64,000 nt of DNA from Streptomyces sp. NBC_01723 (GTDB lineage Bacteria; Actinomycetota; Actinomycetes; Streptomycetales; Streptomycetaceae): contig NZ_CP109171.1 in the NCBI RefSeq assembly GCF_036246005.1, positions 124,001 through 188,000 on the forward strand. The letters are read 5' to 3'. Below the pieces are notes generated by a model. The model was not told where the DNA came from. It did not search any database and worked only from the letters and a program-made list of their open reading frames with translations. Shown here one piece after another: positions 16,658-25,277 of the stretch (the stretch's first letter is position 1; the number at the start of each line of letters is the position of its first letter). The position numbers and the translations under genes are program-made.

Positions 16658-17500
16658 GTGACGCGACACCGCCCGTATCCCAGCGACCTGTCCGATGCGC
16701 GCTGGGAACTGATCGGCCCCACACTCACCGCCTGGCGAGCCGACCGGAGAGGCAAGGGTTTGGACATCGGCCGCCCGCCCGACCACGACCTGCGTCGCAT
16801 CATGAATGCCATCCTCTACGTCGACCGCACCGGCATCCCCTGGCGCTACCTGTCGCACGACTTCGCACCCTGGGAAGCCGTCTACGGCTACTTCGCCACA
16901 TGGCAGAAGGAAGGTGTCTTCGACCAGCTCAACGGTCTCCTGCGACGCCTGGCCCGTCGGGCCGAAGGCCGCGACGGCGAGCCGAGTGCCTGCGTGCTGG
17001 ACGCGCCGAGCGTGATGACCTTCAGCAATAAGCGGCCAGCCAGGGAATCGATGCCGGCAAGAAAATCGCAGGCCGCAAGCGCCATATCGGGGTAGACACC
17101 CTCGGCCTGCTCCTGACCGTTTGGGTCACCGCGGCGAGCGTTTCCGGCAACGTCGGCGGCATGCACCTGATGTCCCACATCGCCGCCACCCACCCGCGTG
17201 TGACCAAGGCGTGGGCCGACACCGGCTACCGCACCAAAGCCATCGAGCACGGCGCCCACCTTGGCATCGACGTCGAAGTCGTCCAGCGCGAGGCCGGCAT
17301 CAAAGGCTTCAAGGTGATCCCCCGACGGTGGGTGGCCGAGCGGACCTTCGGCTGGCTCATGCACCACCGCCGACTCGCCCGCTACTACGAAACCCACCCC
17401 CCAACCGCTCCGAAGCTATGATCCACATCGCCATGATCGACCTCATAAGCCGCAGACTCACCCGAGAATCCACCCGAACTGGCGCGACACAGACGCACAA
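16658..17500 (+). pseudogene. IS5-family transposase, multiply frameshifted
   Basis: The GTG at 16658 opens RHRPYPSDLSDARWELIGPT and continues through LYVDRTGIPWRYLSHDFAPW to CVLDAPSV (first Asp). Near 17020-17040 the frame changes and the protein continues GIDAGKKIAGRKRHIGVDTL, LLLTVWVTAASV, ADTGYRTKAIEHG (second Asp) and RRWVAERTFGWLMHHRRLAR (catalytic Glu). A further frame change in the C-run near 17398 moves the tail (SEAMIHIAMIDLISRRL). The element is complete in length but inactive. Confidence 0.75.
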
Positions 17501-17517
17501 CCCGGCCGCGTGCCACG

Positions 17518-17784
17518 TCACGTCTGGGTGTTGGCGCTCTCATCGGCGTCACTCGCGTCCAGTGCATGTGGCACGACCACGATCTGCACGTCGTCCTCGT
17601 AGATGACGCGCGCCGGGTCTACGGAACGCAGAGCCCGGCATTCGACGCCGTGCGCGGACAGGATCTCCAGATAACCGGAGACGCGAGCGAGGAGATGAGT
17701 GGCCGACGGCTTGAACCATGCCGCCGCGCCAGGGTTGATCTCATCGTCGTAGACGTGGGGGTCAACGTAAGCACATCTTGTCAC
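17518..17784 (-). CDS. small hypothetical protein
   Basis: From a GTG at 17784 with GGAAGAGG about 5 nt upstream, the minus strand gives an 88-aa acidic protein. It contains DPHVYDDEINPGAAAWFKPS, LARVSGYLEILSAHGVE and VIYEDDVQIVVVPHAL. The spacing of strands and helix suggests a compact alpha/beta fold. I do not recognise it. It is sandwiched between two IS remnants, and the GTG could be an internal codon of a gene cut by the IS to its right. Confidence 0.4.
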   Translation of the reverse strand: MTRCAYVDPHVYDDEINPGAAAWFKPSATHLLARVSGYLEILSAHGVECRALRSVDPARVIYEDDVQIVVVPHALDASDADESANTQT

Positions 17785-17804
17785 TGAGCCTCTTCCATCT
17801 TGAT

Positions 17805-18256
17805 CAGCTGGCGAGTTCGAGGGTGACGACCGCTCGGACGATCGCGGTGATTCGGGCGGTGCTGCAACGGAGCTTCCGCAGGAGTCGCCAGCACTTGAGG
17901 ATCGCCATGGCACGTTCGCCGAGACTGCGGATACTGGAGAGTGGTCCCGGTTGTGACGCCGGCGCCAGGCGCGAAGGTTCTTGCCCCGAAACGGGACGCG
18001 GAAGGCAGCACCCGCACCTTGGTAGGCCTTGTCCGCCCAGCACTTGACGCCGTCAGCGGCGAGAGCGGCGGGAATGCCGTGGATCCGGGCCGCGGTCAGA
18101 TCGTGCGTGGCTCCCGGCAGCGCGTCCGATGCCCAGATCAAACGCCCGGCCGGATCGGCGATGACCTGCACGTCCATGCCGTGGTGCTTCTTCCCCGAGT
18201 AGTACGGCTCCTGGCGGGCCGGTGATCTTGGTCGTGAACCCGTCTACCAGGAGCTT
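17805..18256 (-). pseudogene. IS5-family (DDE_Tnp_4) element with internal deletion
   Basis: The minus strand carries YYSGKKHHGMDVQVIADPAG, ALPGATHDLTAARIHGI and CWADKAYQGAGAAFRVPFRG. After a frameshift near 17935 it reads MAILKCWRLLRKLRCSTARI up to a stop. The upstream IS end (18221-18256) matches the end of the related copy at 27034-27069 with one difference over 36 bp. That end is joined directly to the codons for PYYSGK, so the N-terminal half of the transposase has been deleted. Confidence 0.7.
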
Positions 18257-18295
18257 TCTTCATGCCCCCGCCGGGGACACCGATCCAACCACCCA

Positions 18296-18682
18296 TCAGG
18301 TTGGCCGAGGTTCAGTGCCCGGCTTCTGCAGAAGATCTTCGTAATCGCAAACGGGGACGGCCCGGTAACCGGCCCCCCGGCCCGCTTCCAGAACCGTTGC
18401 CGTGTCCGACACGACAGCAGTTGTTGTGGCGTCGCGATGAGGTTGGCACACAAGGAGCGAGTGCCAGTCCAGGAACTCCACGTGAGCGCCAGTGCCTTCG
18501 TAGTCGTTATGCTCCCACTCCACCTCGACGCATCCGTACGAGATCATGTGATCTGGTCCGAGCGACACGCTCAGTGCCGCTGCCAGCCGCTCCATCAACC
18601 GATCACGGTTGGGAGCGGCGACGTAGATCTGGCACTCAAGGCCTGCGTTCGCCCCGGCCGACCCAAACGTACTGTCCCCCAT
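18296..18682 (-). CDS. hypothetical protein, possibly 3'-truncated
   Basis: A 128-aa protein from ATG 18682, chosen because GGGAGGA lies 7 nt upstream; longer reading to 18715 is possible. Features: LECQIYVAAPNRDRLMERLA (strand-helix), VEVEWEHNDY and WHSLLVCQPHRDATTTAVVS. The 3' end lies 40 bp from an IS end, and the last residues (KPGTEPRPT) look non-native. Family unknown; it resembles small accessory-region proteins such as immunity factors in size only. Confidence 0.45.
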   Translation of the reverse strand: MGDSTFGSAGANAGLECQIYVAAPNRDRLMERLAAALSVSLGPDHMISYGCVEVEWEHNDYEGTGAHVEFLDWHSLLVCQPHRDATTTAVVSDTATVLEAGRGAGYRAVPVCDYEDLLQKPGTEPRPT

Positions 18683-18826
18683 GAGCGGATCCTCCCAAGT
18701 CAGCGGCCCCTGCATAACCCGCTACAGATTCGACAGCGCCACCCACGGGGTGAGTGCCGACCTAGAAGCGCGACGTGAAGTTGGAAAGGGCTCAGTAACC
18801 TGGGCCCGCGACTCGTCGTCGGCGTT

Positions 18827-20005
18827 TCAGCGTACGTTTGTGTGGCGAGGAGCTTCGAGTCTCGGCTGGGGTTGGCGGCGGATGGCGAAGGCGGCTCCGA
18901 AGAGCTGGACGCCGCGCGTGGTGCGCGGGTCTAGGCCGGTCAGTTCGGTGGTTCGGGCAAGCCGGTTGTCGACGGTGTTGGGGTGCACGCCTAGTGCATG
19001 GGCGGCGCGGCGTCGGTCGAGATCGCAGTCGAGGAAGGCTGCCAGCGTCACGGCTAGTTCAGGATGGCGATCAAGCGGTTCCAGAATCGCTGCCAGTTCG
19101 GTGGCGCTGTCCGCGGGGCGGGCGATGCAGTAGTCGAGGAGGACGTCCTGGAGCTGGTGCACGCCGGGCCGTCCGGCGAGTGTCGCGATGAGGTCGGCGC
19201 GTTCGGTTGCGGCAGGTACGTCGCCCGGAGTGGCGGCGGGTGCGGCGCCGACGACCGGGGCTTGCCCAGGCCCGGTGGCCAGACGCCGTGCGATGTCCTG
19301 CGGTGGGAGGCCTGCCGGCAGCAGTACGTGGCCGCCGAACTCGTTCTGGAGGCTCAGCACGCGACTATCGGTCAGCGGAGCCAACTGTGCCACAACCTGG
19401 CGCAGCAGTCGTCGCGCGATCAGTGGTTCGGGAGGCTCGGTGGTGCGGATGCTGAGCACCAGGTAGGCGGGTTCGAGTGCCAGACCGCAGCGCGCTGCCA
19501 TCTCCTCGGGCTGCTCGCCGCGGATCAGCGCCCAGGCCAATTCCCGCATGGAGGCGTGTTCCACAGCAAGTCCTGCAAGATATGCCTCGGTGACCTCCTC
19601 GACGGTGACGTTGAGTGCCCGCAACAGGTGCCGGACGAGCCACAGCAGGTCGGCCTCCTCACCGGGGTGGGTCTCCGCGCTCAGTGCGTCCAGTAGCACC
19701 TCGACGCCCACGTGGTAGGTCCGGAGCAGTCGGGCCAGGGGTATGCCCTCCTCGGCGCGTTGGACGGCGCGCCTGCGGAACAGTTCGGTGTCGGCATCAG
19801 GTTGGCCCTGGATGCGGTCAAGGAATCCGCGGACTGCGTGGCGGGCGGTCGCGGCAATCTCGAGATCCTGCATGCTGCTGGGCAGCCGGTCAAAGCCGGG
19901 CACTTCGGCTCGTTGGCGTTCGACTATGTGCCGGGCCAGGCGGTTGACCTGTGGTTCGATCCGGGCGGCCAGCCGGGCCACCCCCTCGGGCACCTGTTGT
20001 GACAT
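18827..20005 (-). CDS. PucR/CdaR-type transcriptional regulator
   Basis: A 392-aa regulator from ATG 20005 (SQQVPEGVARLAARIEPQV). The order is an N-terminal helical sensor region, a GGDEF-like central part (LVLSIRTTEPPEPL to LLPAGLPPQDIA), and a C-terminal PucR HTH (LDCDLDRRRAAHALGVHPNT then VDNRLARTTELTGLD). It is divergent from the alkylsulfatase-like gene. The chosen ATG falls inside a perfect 16-bp palindrome, which would fit autoregulation. An in-frame extension to 20146 exists but lacks a convincing ribosome site. Confidence 0.82.
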   Translation of the reverse strand: MSQQVPEGVARLAARIEPQVNRLARHIVERQRAEVPGFDRLPSSMQDLEIAATARHAVRGFLDRIQGQPDADTELFRRRAVQRAEEGIPLARLLRTYHVGVEVLLDALSAETHPGEEADLLWLVRHLLRALNVTVEEVTEAYLAGLAVEHASMRELAWALIRGEQPEEMAARCGLALEPAYLVLSIRTTEPPEPLIARRLLRQVVAQLAPLTDSRVLSLQNEFGGHVLLPAGLPPQDIARRLATGPGQAPVVGAAPAATPGDVPAATERADLIATLAGRPGVHQLQDVLLDYCIARPADSATELAAILEPLDRHPELAVTLAAFLDCDLDRRRAAHALGVHPNTVDNRLARTTELTGLDPRTTRGVQLFGAAFAIRRQPQPRLEAPRHTNVR

Positions 20006-20012
20006 GTCACAA
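19997..20012. promoter_or_regulatory. perfect 16-bp palindrome over the PucR-family start codon
   Basis: TTGTGACATGTCACAA is a complete inverted repeat covering the proposed ATG (20003-20005). It lies 118 bp from the divergent MBL-fold gene. It may be the regulator's own operator. Confidence 0.5.
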
Positions 20013-20129
20013 GGATAGGTGGGAGCGGGTGTCGTTCCGGGTGGTTGGCCGGGCCTCTCGGTTGGGTGAGGGTGGGGGCCCAAGCGGACATTCACCGGGG
20101 TTGCCCGGCCTACTGCATCGGGAAGTGGC

Positions 20130-21464
20130 ATGAGTCTCTCCCTCACGAATTACGCCGACCAGGTTTGGCGTGGGACTGCCGATGAAAGCATCGTGCACAC
20201 GGGGCTGGCTGGCGCCGGGATACTGGAGGTGATGGACGGCGTTGGCTTCCACCCCGGCTTTGGAAACGTCATTGCCTTCCAGGGCGACGGCGAGATCGTT
20301 CTGTTCGACAGTGGAAACCCGTTGGGCGCCGGTGCGCTGCACAGCGCTGTCCGCGCGTGGAGCACGCTCCCGGTGAGCGCCGCCATTTTTTCGCACGGGC
20401 ACATAGACCACGTCTTCGGCATGGCGCCCTTCGACGCGGAGGAACATGCCCGGCCGATGGTGGTCGCCCAGGAAAGGATCAGCGAACGCTTTGATCGGTA
20501 TGTGCTCACCAACGGCTACAACGCGGTGATCAACCAGAGGCAGTTCCAGATGCCGGAACTGACCTGGCCGGGCGAGTACCGCAGGCCCGACGTCAGTTAC
20601 CGGGACGCGATGACCCTGACCCGGGGCGGCCTGACCTTTGAGCTCTTCCATGTCCGGGGCGAGACCGACGACGCCACCGTCGCCTGGCTGCCCGAGCAGC
20701 GCATCCTCTGCCCCGGTGACATGTTCATCTGGGTGACACCGAACTGCGGCAACCCGCAGAAGGTCCAGCGCTACCCGCGCGAGTGGGCCCTCGCACTGCG
20801 CCGAATGGCGGCACTGGGCGCAGAGATCATGCTGCCCTCACACGGCGCACCCGTCTTCGGCGCTGACCGGATCTGTCAGGCGCTCACCGATACCGCCGAG
20901 TGGCTTGAGAGCCTGATAGAGCAGACTCTCGCGGGCATCAACTCCGGTGCCCGGCTGGACGAACTCATCCACTCAGTGCGCCCGCCGGCGCACCTCGCGG
21001 ACCGGGTGTACCTCCAGGCCAAGTACGACGAGCCGGAGTTCATCGTCCGCAACCTGTGGCGGCGCTATGCCGGCTGGTACGACGGAAACCCGGCCCATCT
21101 CAAGCCGGCGCCCGACGCTCGGATCGCCGCCGCCGTCGCCGAGCTGACCGGCGGTCCGGCAATCCTCACTGACGCCGCCCGCCGCTACGCCGATGCCGGT
21201 GAGCTCCGGCTGGCTGGTCACCTGGCCGAGCTGGCGGTCCAGGCAGCTCCGGACGACCCGGCCGTGCATGCCGCCCGCGCCGAGGTCAACGAGGCCCGCG
21301 CCGCAGCCGAGGCCTCTTTGATGGCGCGCGGAATCTTCACCTGGGCCGCCGCTGAATCGCGTCAACGCGTCGGTGATCCCGGGACGATGGCTGCTCCGAC
21401 TGCTCGGCTTGTGAGCCTCGAGGCTGAAGCGGCGAGTGCCGCCCGGGAGATGGCGGGCGAGTAG
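20130..21464 (+). CDS. MBL-fold alkylsulfatase-like hydrolase
   Basis: A 444-aa metallo-beta-lactamase-fold enzyme. The metal site SHGHIDHVFG has His89, His91, Asp93 and His94. Further ligands lie in GETDDATVAW and MLPSHGAPVFG. The alkylsulfatase dimerisation domain follows (WRRYAGWYDGNPAHLKPAPD, about 305-330; helical to about 400). It lacks the C-terminal SCP2-like domain of the about 650-aa SdsA1-type sulfatases and has no signal peptide, so it would be cytoplasmic. It probably hydrolyses an alkyl sulfate or similar ester; divergent PucR control suggests substrate induction. Confidence 0.82.
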   Translation: MSLSLTNYADQVWRGTADESIVHTGLAGAGILEVMDGVGFHPGFGNVIAFQGDGEIVLFDSGNPLGAGALHSAVRAWSTLPVSAAIFSHGHIDHVFGMAPFDAEEHARPMVVAQERISERFDRYVLTNGYNAVINQRQFQMPELTWPGEYRRPDVSYRDAMTLTRGGLTFELFHVRGETDDATVAWLPEQRILCPGDMFIWVTPNCGNPQKVQRYPREWALALRRMAALGAEIMLPSHGAPVFGADRICQALTDTAEWLESLIEQTLAGINSGARLDELIHSVRPPAHLADRVYLQAKYDEPEFIVRNLWRRYAGWYDGNPAHLKPAPDARIAAAVAELTGGPAILTDAARRYADAGELRLAGHLAELAVQAAPDDPAVHAARAEVNEARAAAEASLMARGIFTWAAAESRQRVGDPGTMAAPTARLVSLEAEAASAAREMAGE

Positions 21465-21628
21465 TCCACACCCGCGCTCGCCAGGGAAGCCGGCTGTCGG
21501 CCTCTCCCTCGGGTGCACGGCTCGGCTTCCCGCGCCTCTGCGGCGGTCATGCCGCGTTCTGTCTCCTGACCACCTTTCTGTGGGCTGAGTGCACGCCCGC
21601 TCCCGCGGTCCCGAACGAAGGAGTTGCC

Positions 21629-22081
21629 ATGGCGGGTACGGACCCGGTGCTTCGGGTGAGGTCCAGCCGCAGATACCGCCTTCTCTATCTCCTCGCCGGC
21701 GGCTACTTCGGCTGGCGCTGGGCCTTCGATGCCCACGGCCCGGCCTGGGAACACGCGGCCGGGGTACTGGTCCAGATGCTGGTGTTGTCGGCGGTGGTCC
21801 AGTTGCTCCAGCGGCGGGCTTCCCGGCGGGGGCAGGGTAGGTCTGGAGGCGGTCAGCCGTTCCGATTGCCGCTGCGGCAGCTGGTCCTTGGCAAGCTGCT
21901 GCTGGTCGTGGCCGCTCTCGCTGCGGAGTATCTGCTGCACCGGTGGACCTCGAACGCACATCTGGTCATCGGTGCCGGCCTGTTCCTCGCGATCGCGCTG
22001 GGCGGGCCCGTGCTGCAGCGGCGCCATGAAGCCGGACACGCGGAAGTCCACCCCTCGCCGAGGCGCACTCCCGGCCGGTAG
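21629..22081 (+). CDS. small membrane protein
   Basis: A 150-aa protein with GAAGGAG about 6 nt before the ATG. Three hydrophobic segments are visible: YLLAGGYFGWRWAF (about 20-33), GVLVQMLVLSAVVQLL and, after a basic loop, LVLGKLLLVVAALAAEYLL, with a fourth possible in HLVIGAGLFLAIALGGPVL. The C-terminus is His/Arg/Pro-rich. Family not recognised. It lies alone between the sulfatase-like gene and a convergent TetR gene. Confidence 0.6.
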   Translation: MAGTDPVLRVRSSRRYRLLYLLAGGYFGWRWAFDAHGPAWEHAAGVLVQMLVLSAVVQLLQRRASRRGQGRSGGGQPFRLPLRQLVLGKLLLVVAALAAEYLLHRWTSNAHLVIGAGLFLAIALGGPVLQRRHEAGHAEVHPSPRRTPGR

Positions 22082-22177
22082 CAGCGGAACCCGCCGGTTG
22101 AACCCGTGACTGGTGCCGTCAACCCGCATCCGGCACTACCCGGCAGAGCGTTCCCACCACGTGGCACCCGGCACGCG

Positions 22178-22792
22178 CTACCTCTCCAGTACCGCGAACC
22201 CCTTGCGTACCAGGTCGACAACCTCGGCCGAGTCGCGTTCCGCCTCGGGCAGGCGACTGAAGGCAAGCCGGACCGCGCGCAGGACTCCCACACCCGCGCG
22301 GGCCAGCACGGACGCTCGGAGCAGGCTCTCGCGATCCGCCGGATCAGAACCGGCGGCGGCGAGCCGGTCCAGGAAGGCGGCTGCGAGCACCTCCTCCAGA
22401 TCGAACAGGAGGAAGCGCTCACCGCGGCCGGGCGGGCCGGGCGGCTGGACGCCGGTGAACAGGATCGCCGGGGCGCTCCCGCGGCGCGCAGCGAGTTCCA
22501 AAATGGCGTTGCGCAGGGCGACCAGGGGCGGCTCCGTCGCCGGGCGGGAGCGCAGCTCGTCCCCGACGAGCAGCACGAGGTCCTGAGCCTGCTGCAGGAT
22601 CAGGCTCTCCTTCGAGGGGAAGTAGCGGAAGAAGGTGCGTTCGCCCACACCTGCGACCTCGGCAATATCACGCACGGTTGTTGCCTCGTAGCCCTTTTCC
22701 TCGAACAACCTAGCCGCCGCCCGTTCAAGGGCCTGGCGGGTGCGCCGCTTGTTCAGTTCCCGGCGTCCGGGGTCGGTTGCTGACGTCTCCAT
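22178..22792 (-). CDS. TetR family repressor of the adjacent MMPL operon
   Basis: A 204-aa TetR protein. The HTH covers residues about 14-60 (RRTRQALERAAARLFEEKGY, ATTVRDIAEVAGVGERTFFRYFPSKESL), which places it in the subgroup that often controls efflux. The helical C-terminal domain has a Pro-rich loop (GVQPPGPPGRG). It is divergent from the MMPL gene across a strong double palindrome, so it probably represses both directions. The ligand is unknown, perhaps a lipophilic compound. Confidence 0.88.
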   Translation of the reverse strand: METSATDPGRRELNKRRTRQALERAAARLFEEKGYEATTVRDIAEVAGVGERTFFRYFPSKESLILQQAQDLVLLVGDELRSRPATEPPLVALRNAILELAARRGSAPAILFTGVQPPGPPGRGERFLLFDLEEVLAAAFLDRLAAAGSDPADRESLLRASVLARAGVGVLRAVRLAFSRLPEAERDSAEVVDLVRKGFAVLER

Positions 22793-22812
22793 CCCCGGAT
22801 GATCCCAAGAAT

Positions 22813-22852
22813 TGGCAGTCCTGTCACTTCTGTTAATGTGGCAGGACTGCCA
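22813..22852. promoter_or_regulatory. nested double operator between TetR and MMPL genes
   Basis: TGGCAGTCCTGTCAC (22813-22827) and GTGGCAGGACTGCCA (22838-22852) form a 15-bp inverted repeat with one mismatch and a 10-bp spacer. Each arm is itself palindromic (TGGCAG-CTGYCA), so two TetR dimers could bind. Confidence 0.75.
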
Positions 22853-22893
22853 GTTTTTGAGACCGGCTCACCACCCCTGCTACGGAGACCGTC

Positions 22894-25146
22894 ATGCCCG
22901 CATTGCTCTCACGTCTGGGACGCCTGGCCTTCCGCTATCGACGACGCGTCCTCGCGCTCTGGCTCGCGTTGATCGCCGCCGTCGTCGGCTGCATGATCGC
23001 CTTCGGCGGTACCGACAAGCTCGACGACACCTTCTCCGTCCCTGGCTCCGAGTCCCAGCAGGCACTGGACCGGATGAAGACCGACTTCCCCTCCTTCTCC
23101 GGCACCAGCGCGCAGGTCGTGTTCACCACCCCCGCCGGGCAGAAGGTGACCGACCCCGCCAGCCTCGCCGCGATCAACACCGCCCTGGACGCCGCCAAAT
23201 CCGCACCCCAGGTCGCCAAGGTCATCGACCCCGTCTCCGCCCACACCATCTCCGCCGACGGCTCCACCGCCGTCGCGCAGATCCAGTACGAAGTACCGCA
23301 GAGCGGCCTGCAGACCGACTCCGTCGACGCATTGAAGACCGCGGTGAGCAGCGCACACACGTCCGGGCTGGACGTCCAGGTCGGCGGTACGGCCCTCGGC
23401 TCGGCCACGTCGGAGTCCAGTAGCTCCGAACTCATCGGCATCGGAGTCGCGCTCATCATCCTCGCACTGACCTTCGGCTCGTTGCTGACCGCCGGGATAC
23501 CGCTGGTCAGTGCTCTGGCAGGGGTGACCACCGCCATCGCTGGGATGCTTTCACTCACCGGCCTGACAGCCATCTCCTCAACCGCGGAGAGCCTGGCCCT
23601 GATGATCGGACTGGCTGTCGGCATCGACTACGTGCTGTTCATCGTCAGCCGCCACCGATCCCAGCTCGCGCACGGAGCCGAGCCCGAGGAATCGGCCGCC
23701 CTGGCCGTCGGCACCGCCGGAAGCGCCGTTGTCTTCGCCGGGCTGACCGTGGTCATCGCCATGGCCGGACTCTCCGTCGTCGGCATCCCGTACCTGACGG
23801 TCATGGGACTGGCCGCTGCCGGAGCCGTTCTCACCGCCGTCCTGGTCGCCGTCACCCTGCTGCCCGCGCTGCTCGGCTTCGCAGGGGCACGCCTGACCCC
23901 CAGGCCCGGCACCCGCGCGCTGCGCCGCGAGCAGGCGCTGGCTCGCACCGACGGCAGGCCCGCCAACACCGGAGAGCGCTGGTTCCGGCTGATCACTCGC
24001 CGCCCGCTGGTGACCGTCGTAGCCGTGGCTGCCGCCCTCCTCGCGCTCGCCTGGCCCGCACACAGCCTGCGCCTGGCACTGCCCGACAACGGCACCGCGC
24101 CCGCCACCTCCTCGCAGCGCCTCGCCTACGACCAGATCAGCCAGGAACTCGGCCCTGGCGTCAACGGCCCGCTCCTCGTCCTGGCCGACACCGGAAACAC
24201 AACAGACCCCACTGCCGCCGCCGACCACATCGCCACCACGATCCGCGCCCTGCCCGACGTCGCCGCCGTCGGGAACCCGATCGCCAACCCAACCACGCAC
24301 ACCGCACTGATCCAGGTCATCCCCAAGAGCGCGCCCAGCGACGAGGCCACCAAGACGCTGGTCAACACCATCCGCGCCGACGAGGCCTCGATCCAGCAGA
24401 AGACCGGCGCCAGCATCAGCGTCACCGGCAGCACGGCCGTCGGCATCGACGTCTCAGCCAAGCTCGACTCGGCGATGATCCCCTTTGCCTCCGTCGTGGT
24501 CGGCCTGTCCCTGCTCCTGCTGCTTCTGGTCTTCCGCTCGCTGGTGGTCCCGCTCAAGGCCGCGGTCGGCTTCCTGCTCTCCACCGCGGCGACCCTCGGT
24601 GCCGTGGTCGGGGTCTTCCAGTTCGGCCACTTCGGTCACCTGCTGGGCGTGGACCGCGCCGGGCCGGTCAGCAGCTTCCTGCCGATCATCCTTCTGGCCG
24701 TCCTGTTCGGACTCGCCATGGACTACGAGGTCTTCCTGGTCTCGCGGATGCGCGAGGACTACGTCCGCACCAGGAACGCGATCGGCGCCGTGCACAGCGG
24801 CGCCCGACACAGCGCGCGGGTGGTCACCTCAGCGGCCCTGATCATGGTCGCGGTGTTCGCCGCATTCCTCACCACAGACAACCAGATGCTCAAGCAGACC
24901 GCCTTCGCCCTGGCCACCGGCGTCTTCCTGGACGCATTCGTGATCCGGATGACCCTCGTCCCGGCCATCCTCACCCTGACCCGTCACACGGCCTGGTGGC
25001 TCCCCAGCTGGCTGGCCCGCCGACTGCCCGACCTCGACATCGAGGGCGAAAGCCTGCACCAGGTGCCGACGGACCGAGGCGCCGCGTCCGCGACCGAGGC
25101 ACGGCTCGCACCGCCGCCCGACAAGGAACCGACGATGAGCAAATGA
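22894..25146 (+). CDS. MMPL family RND-type transporter
   Basis: A 750-aa, twelve-segment transporter in two homologous halves. TM1 is at about 17-37 (VLALWLALIAAVVGCMIAF), a large exported loop follows to about 175, then a five-helix bundle (IGIGVALIILALTFGSLL onwards). The Asp-Tyr proton-relay motif appears in both halves (GLAVGIDYVLFIVSRHR; GLAMDYEVFLVSRMRED). Known members export lipids, siderophores or antibiotics. TetR control and a following LmeA-like gene point to lipid or lipophilic-compound export. Its stop overlaps the next start (ATGA). Confidence 0.9.
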   Translation: MPALLSRLGRLAFRYRRRVLALWLALIAAVVGCMIAFGGTDKLDDTFSVPGSESQQALDRMKTDFPSFSGTSAQVVFTTPAGQKVTDPASLAAINTALDAAKSAPQVAKVIDPVSAHTISADGSTAVAQIQYEVPQSGLQTDSVDALKTAVSSAHTSGLDVQVGGTALGSATSESSSSELIGIGVALIILALTFGSLLTAGIPLVSALAGVTTAIAGMLSLTGLTAISSTAESLALMIGLAVGIDYVLFIVSRHRSQLAHGAEPEESAALAVGTAGSAVVFAGLTVVIAMAGLSVVGIPYLTVMGLAAAGAVLTAVLVAVTLLPALLGFAGARLTPRPGTRALRREQALARTDGRPANTGERWFRLITRRPLVTVVAVAAALLALAWPAHSLRLALPDNGTAPATSSQRLAYDQISQELGPGVNGPLLVLADTGNTTDPTAAADHIATTIRALPDVAAVGNPIANPTTHTALIQVIPKSAPSDEATKTLVNTIRADEASIQQKTGASISVTGSTAVGIDVSAKLDSAMIPFASVVVGLSLLLLLLVFRSLVVPLKAAVGFLLSTAATLGAVVGVFQFGHFGHLLGVDRAGPVSSFLPIILLAVLFGLAMDYEVFLVSRMREDYVRTRNAIGAVHSGARHSARVVTSAALIMVAVFAAFLTTDNQMLKQTAFALATGVFLDAFVIRMTLVPAILTLTRHTAWWLPSWLARRLPDLDIEGESLHQVPTDRGAASATEARLAPPPDKEPTMSK

Positions 25147-25277
25147 GAGAGGCAGCGATGACGGATTCTCCAGGGCCCAGTGCCGGTCGTCGAAGGCCGG
25201 ATCCTTCCGAGATCACCCCAGAAAGCCCCACCCCGCACGCCCGAACCGCAGCCCGCACCACCCGAGCGGAAAAGTGA
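25143..25277 (+). CDS. small ORF coupling MMPL and LmeA-like genes
   Basis: The ATG at 25143 overlaps the MMPL stop (ATGA), giving 44 aa; the ATG at 25158, with GAGAGGC ahead of it, gives 39 aa (MTDSPGPSAGRRRPDPSEIT). The stop (TGA 25275-25277) overlaps the next start region (GTGATGA). The product is Pro/Arg/Thr-rich and probably disordered. It may be a real small protein or a translational bridge that keeps ribosomes on the message. Confidence 0.45.
   Translation: MREAAMTDSPGPSAGRRRPDPSEITPESPTPHARTAARTTRAEK

Noticed and set aside
17518..18177. 219-codon minus-strand frame as a single protein
   Set aside because: It joins an IS5 transposase C-terminus to an unrelated small protein through a frameshifted stretch. 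The two were annotated separately.
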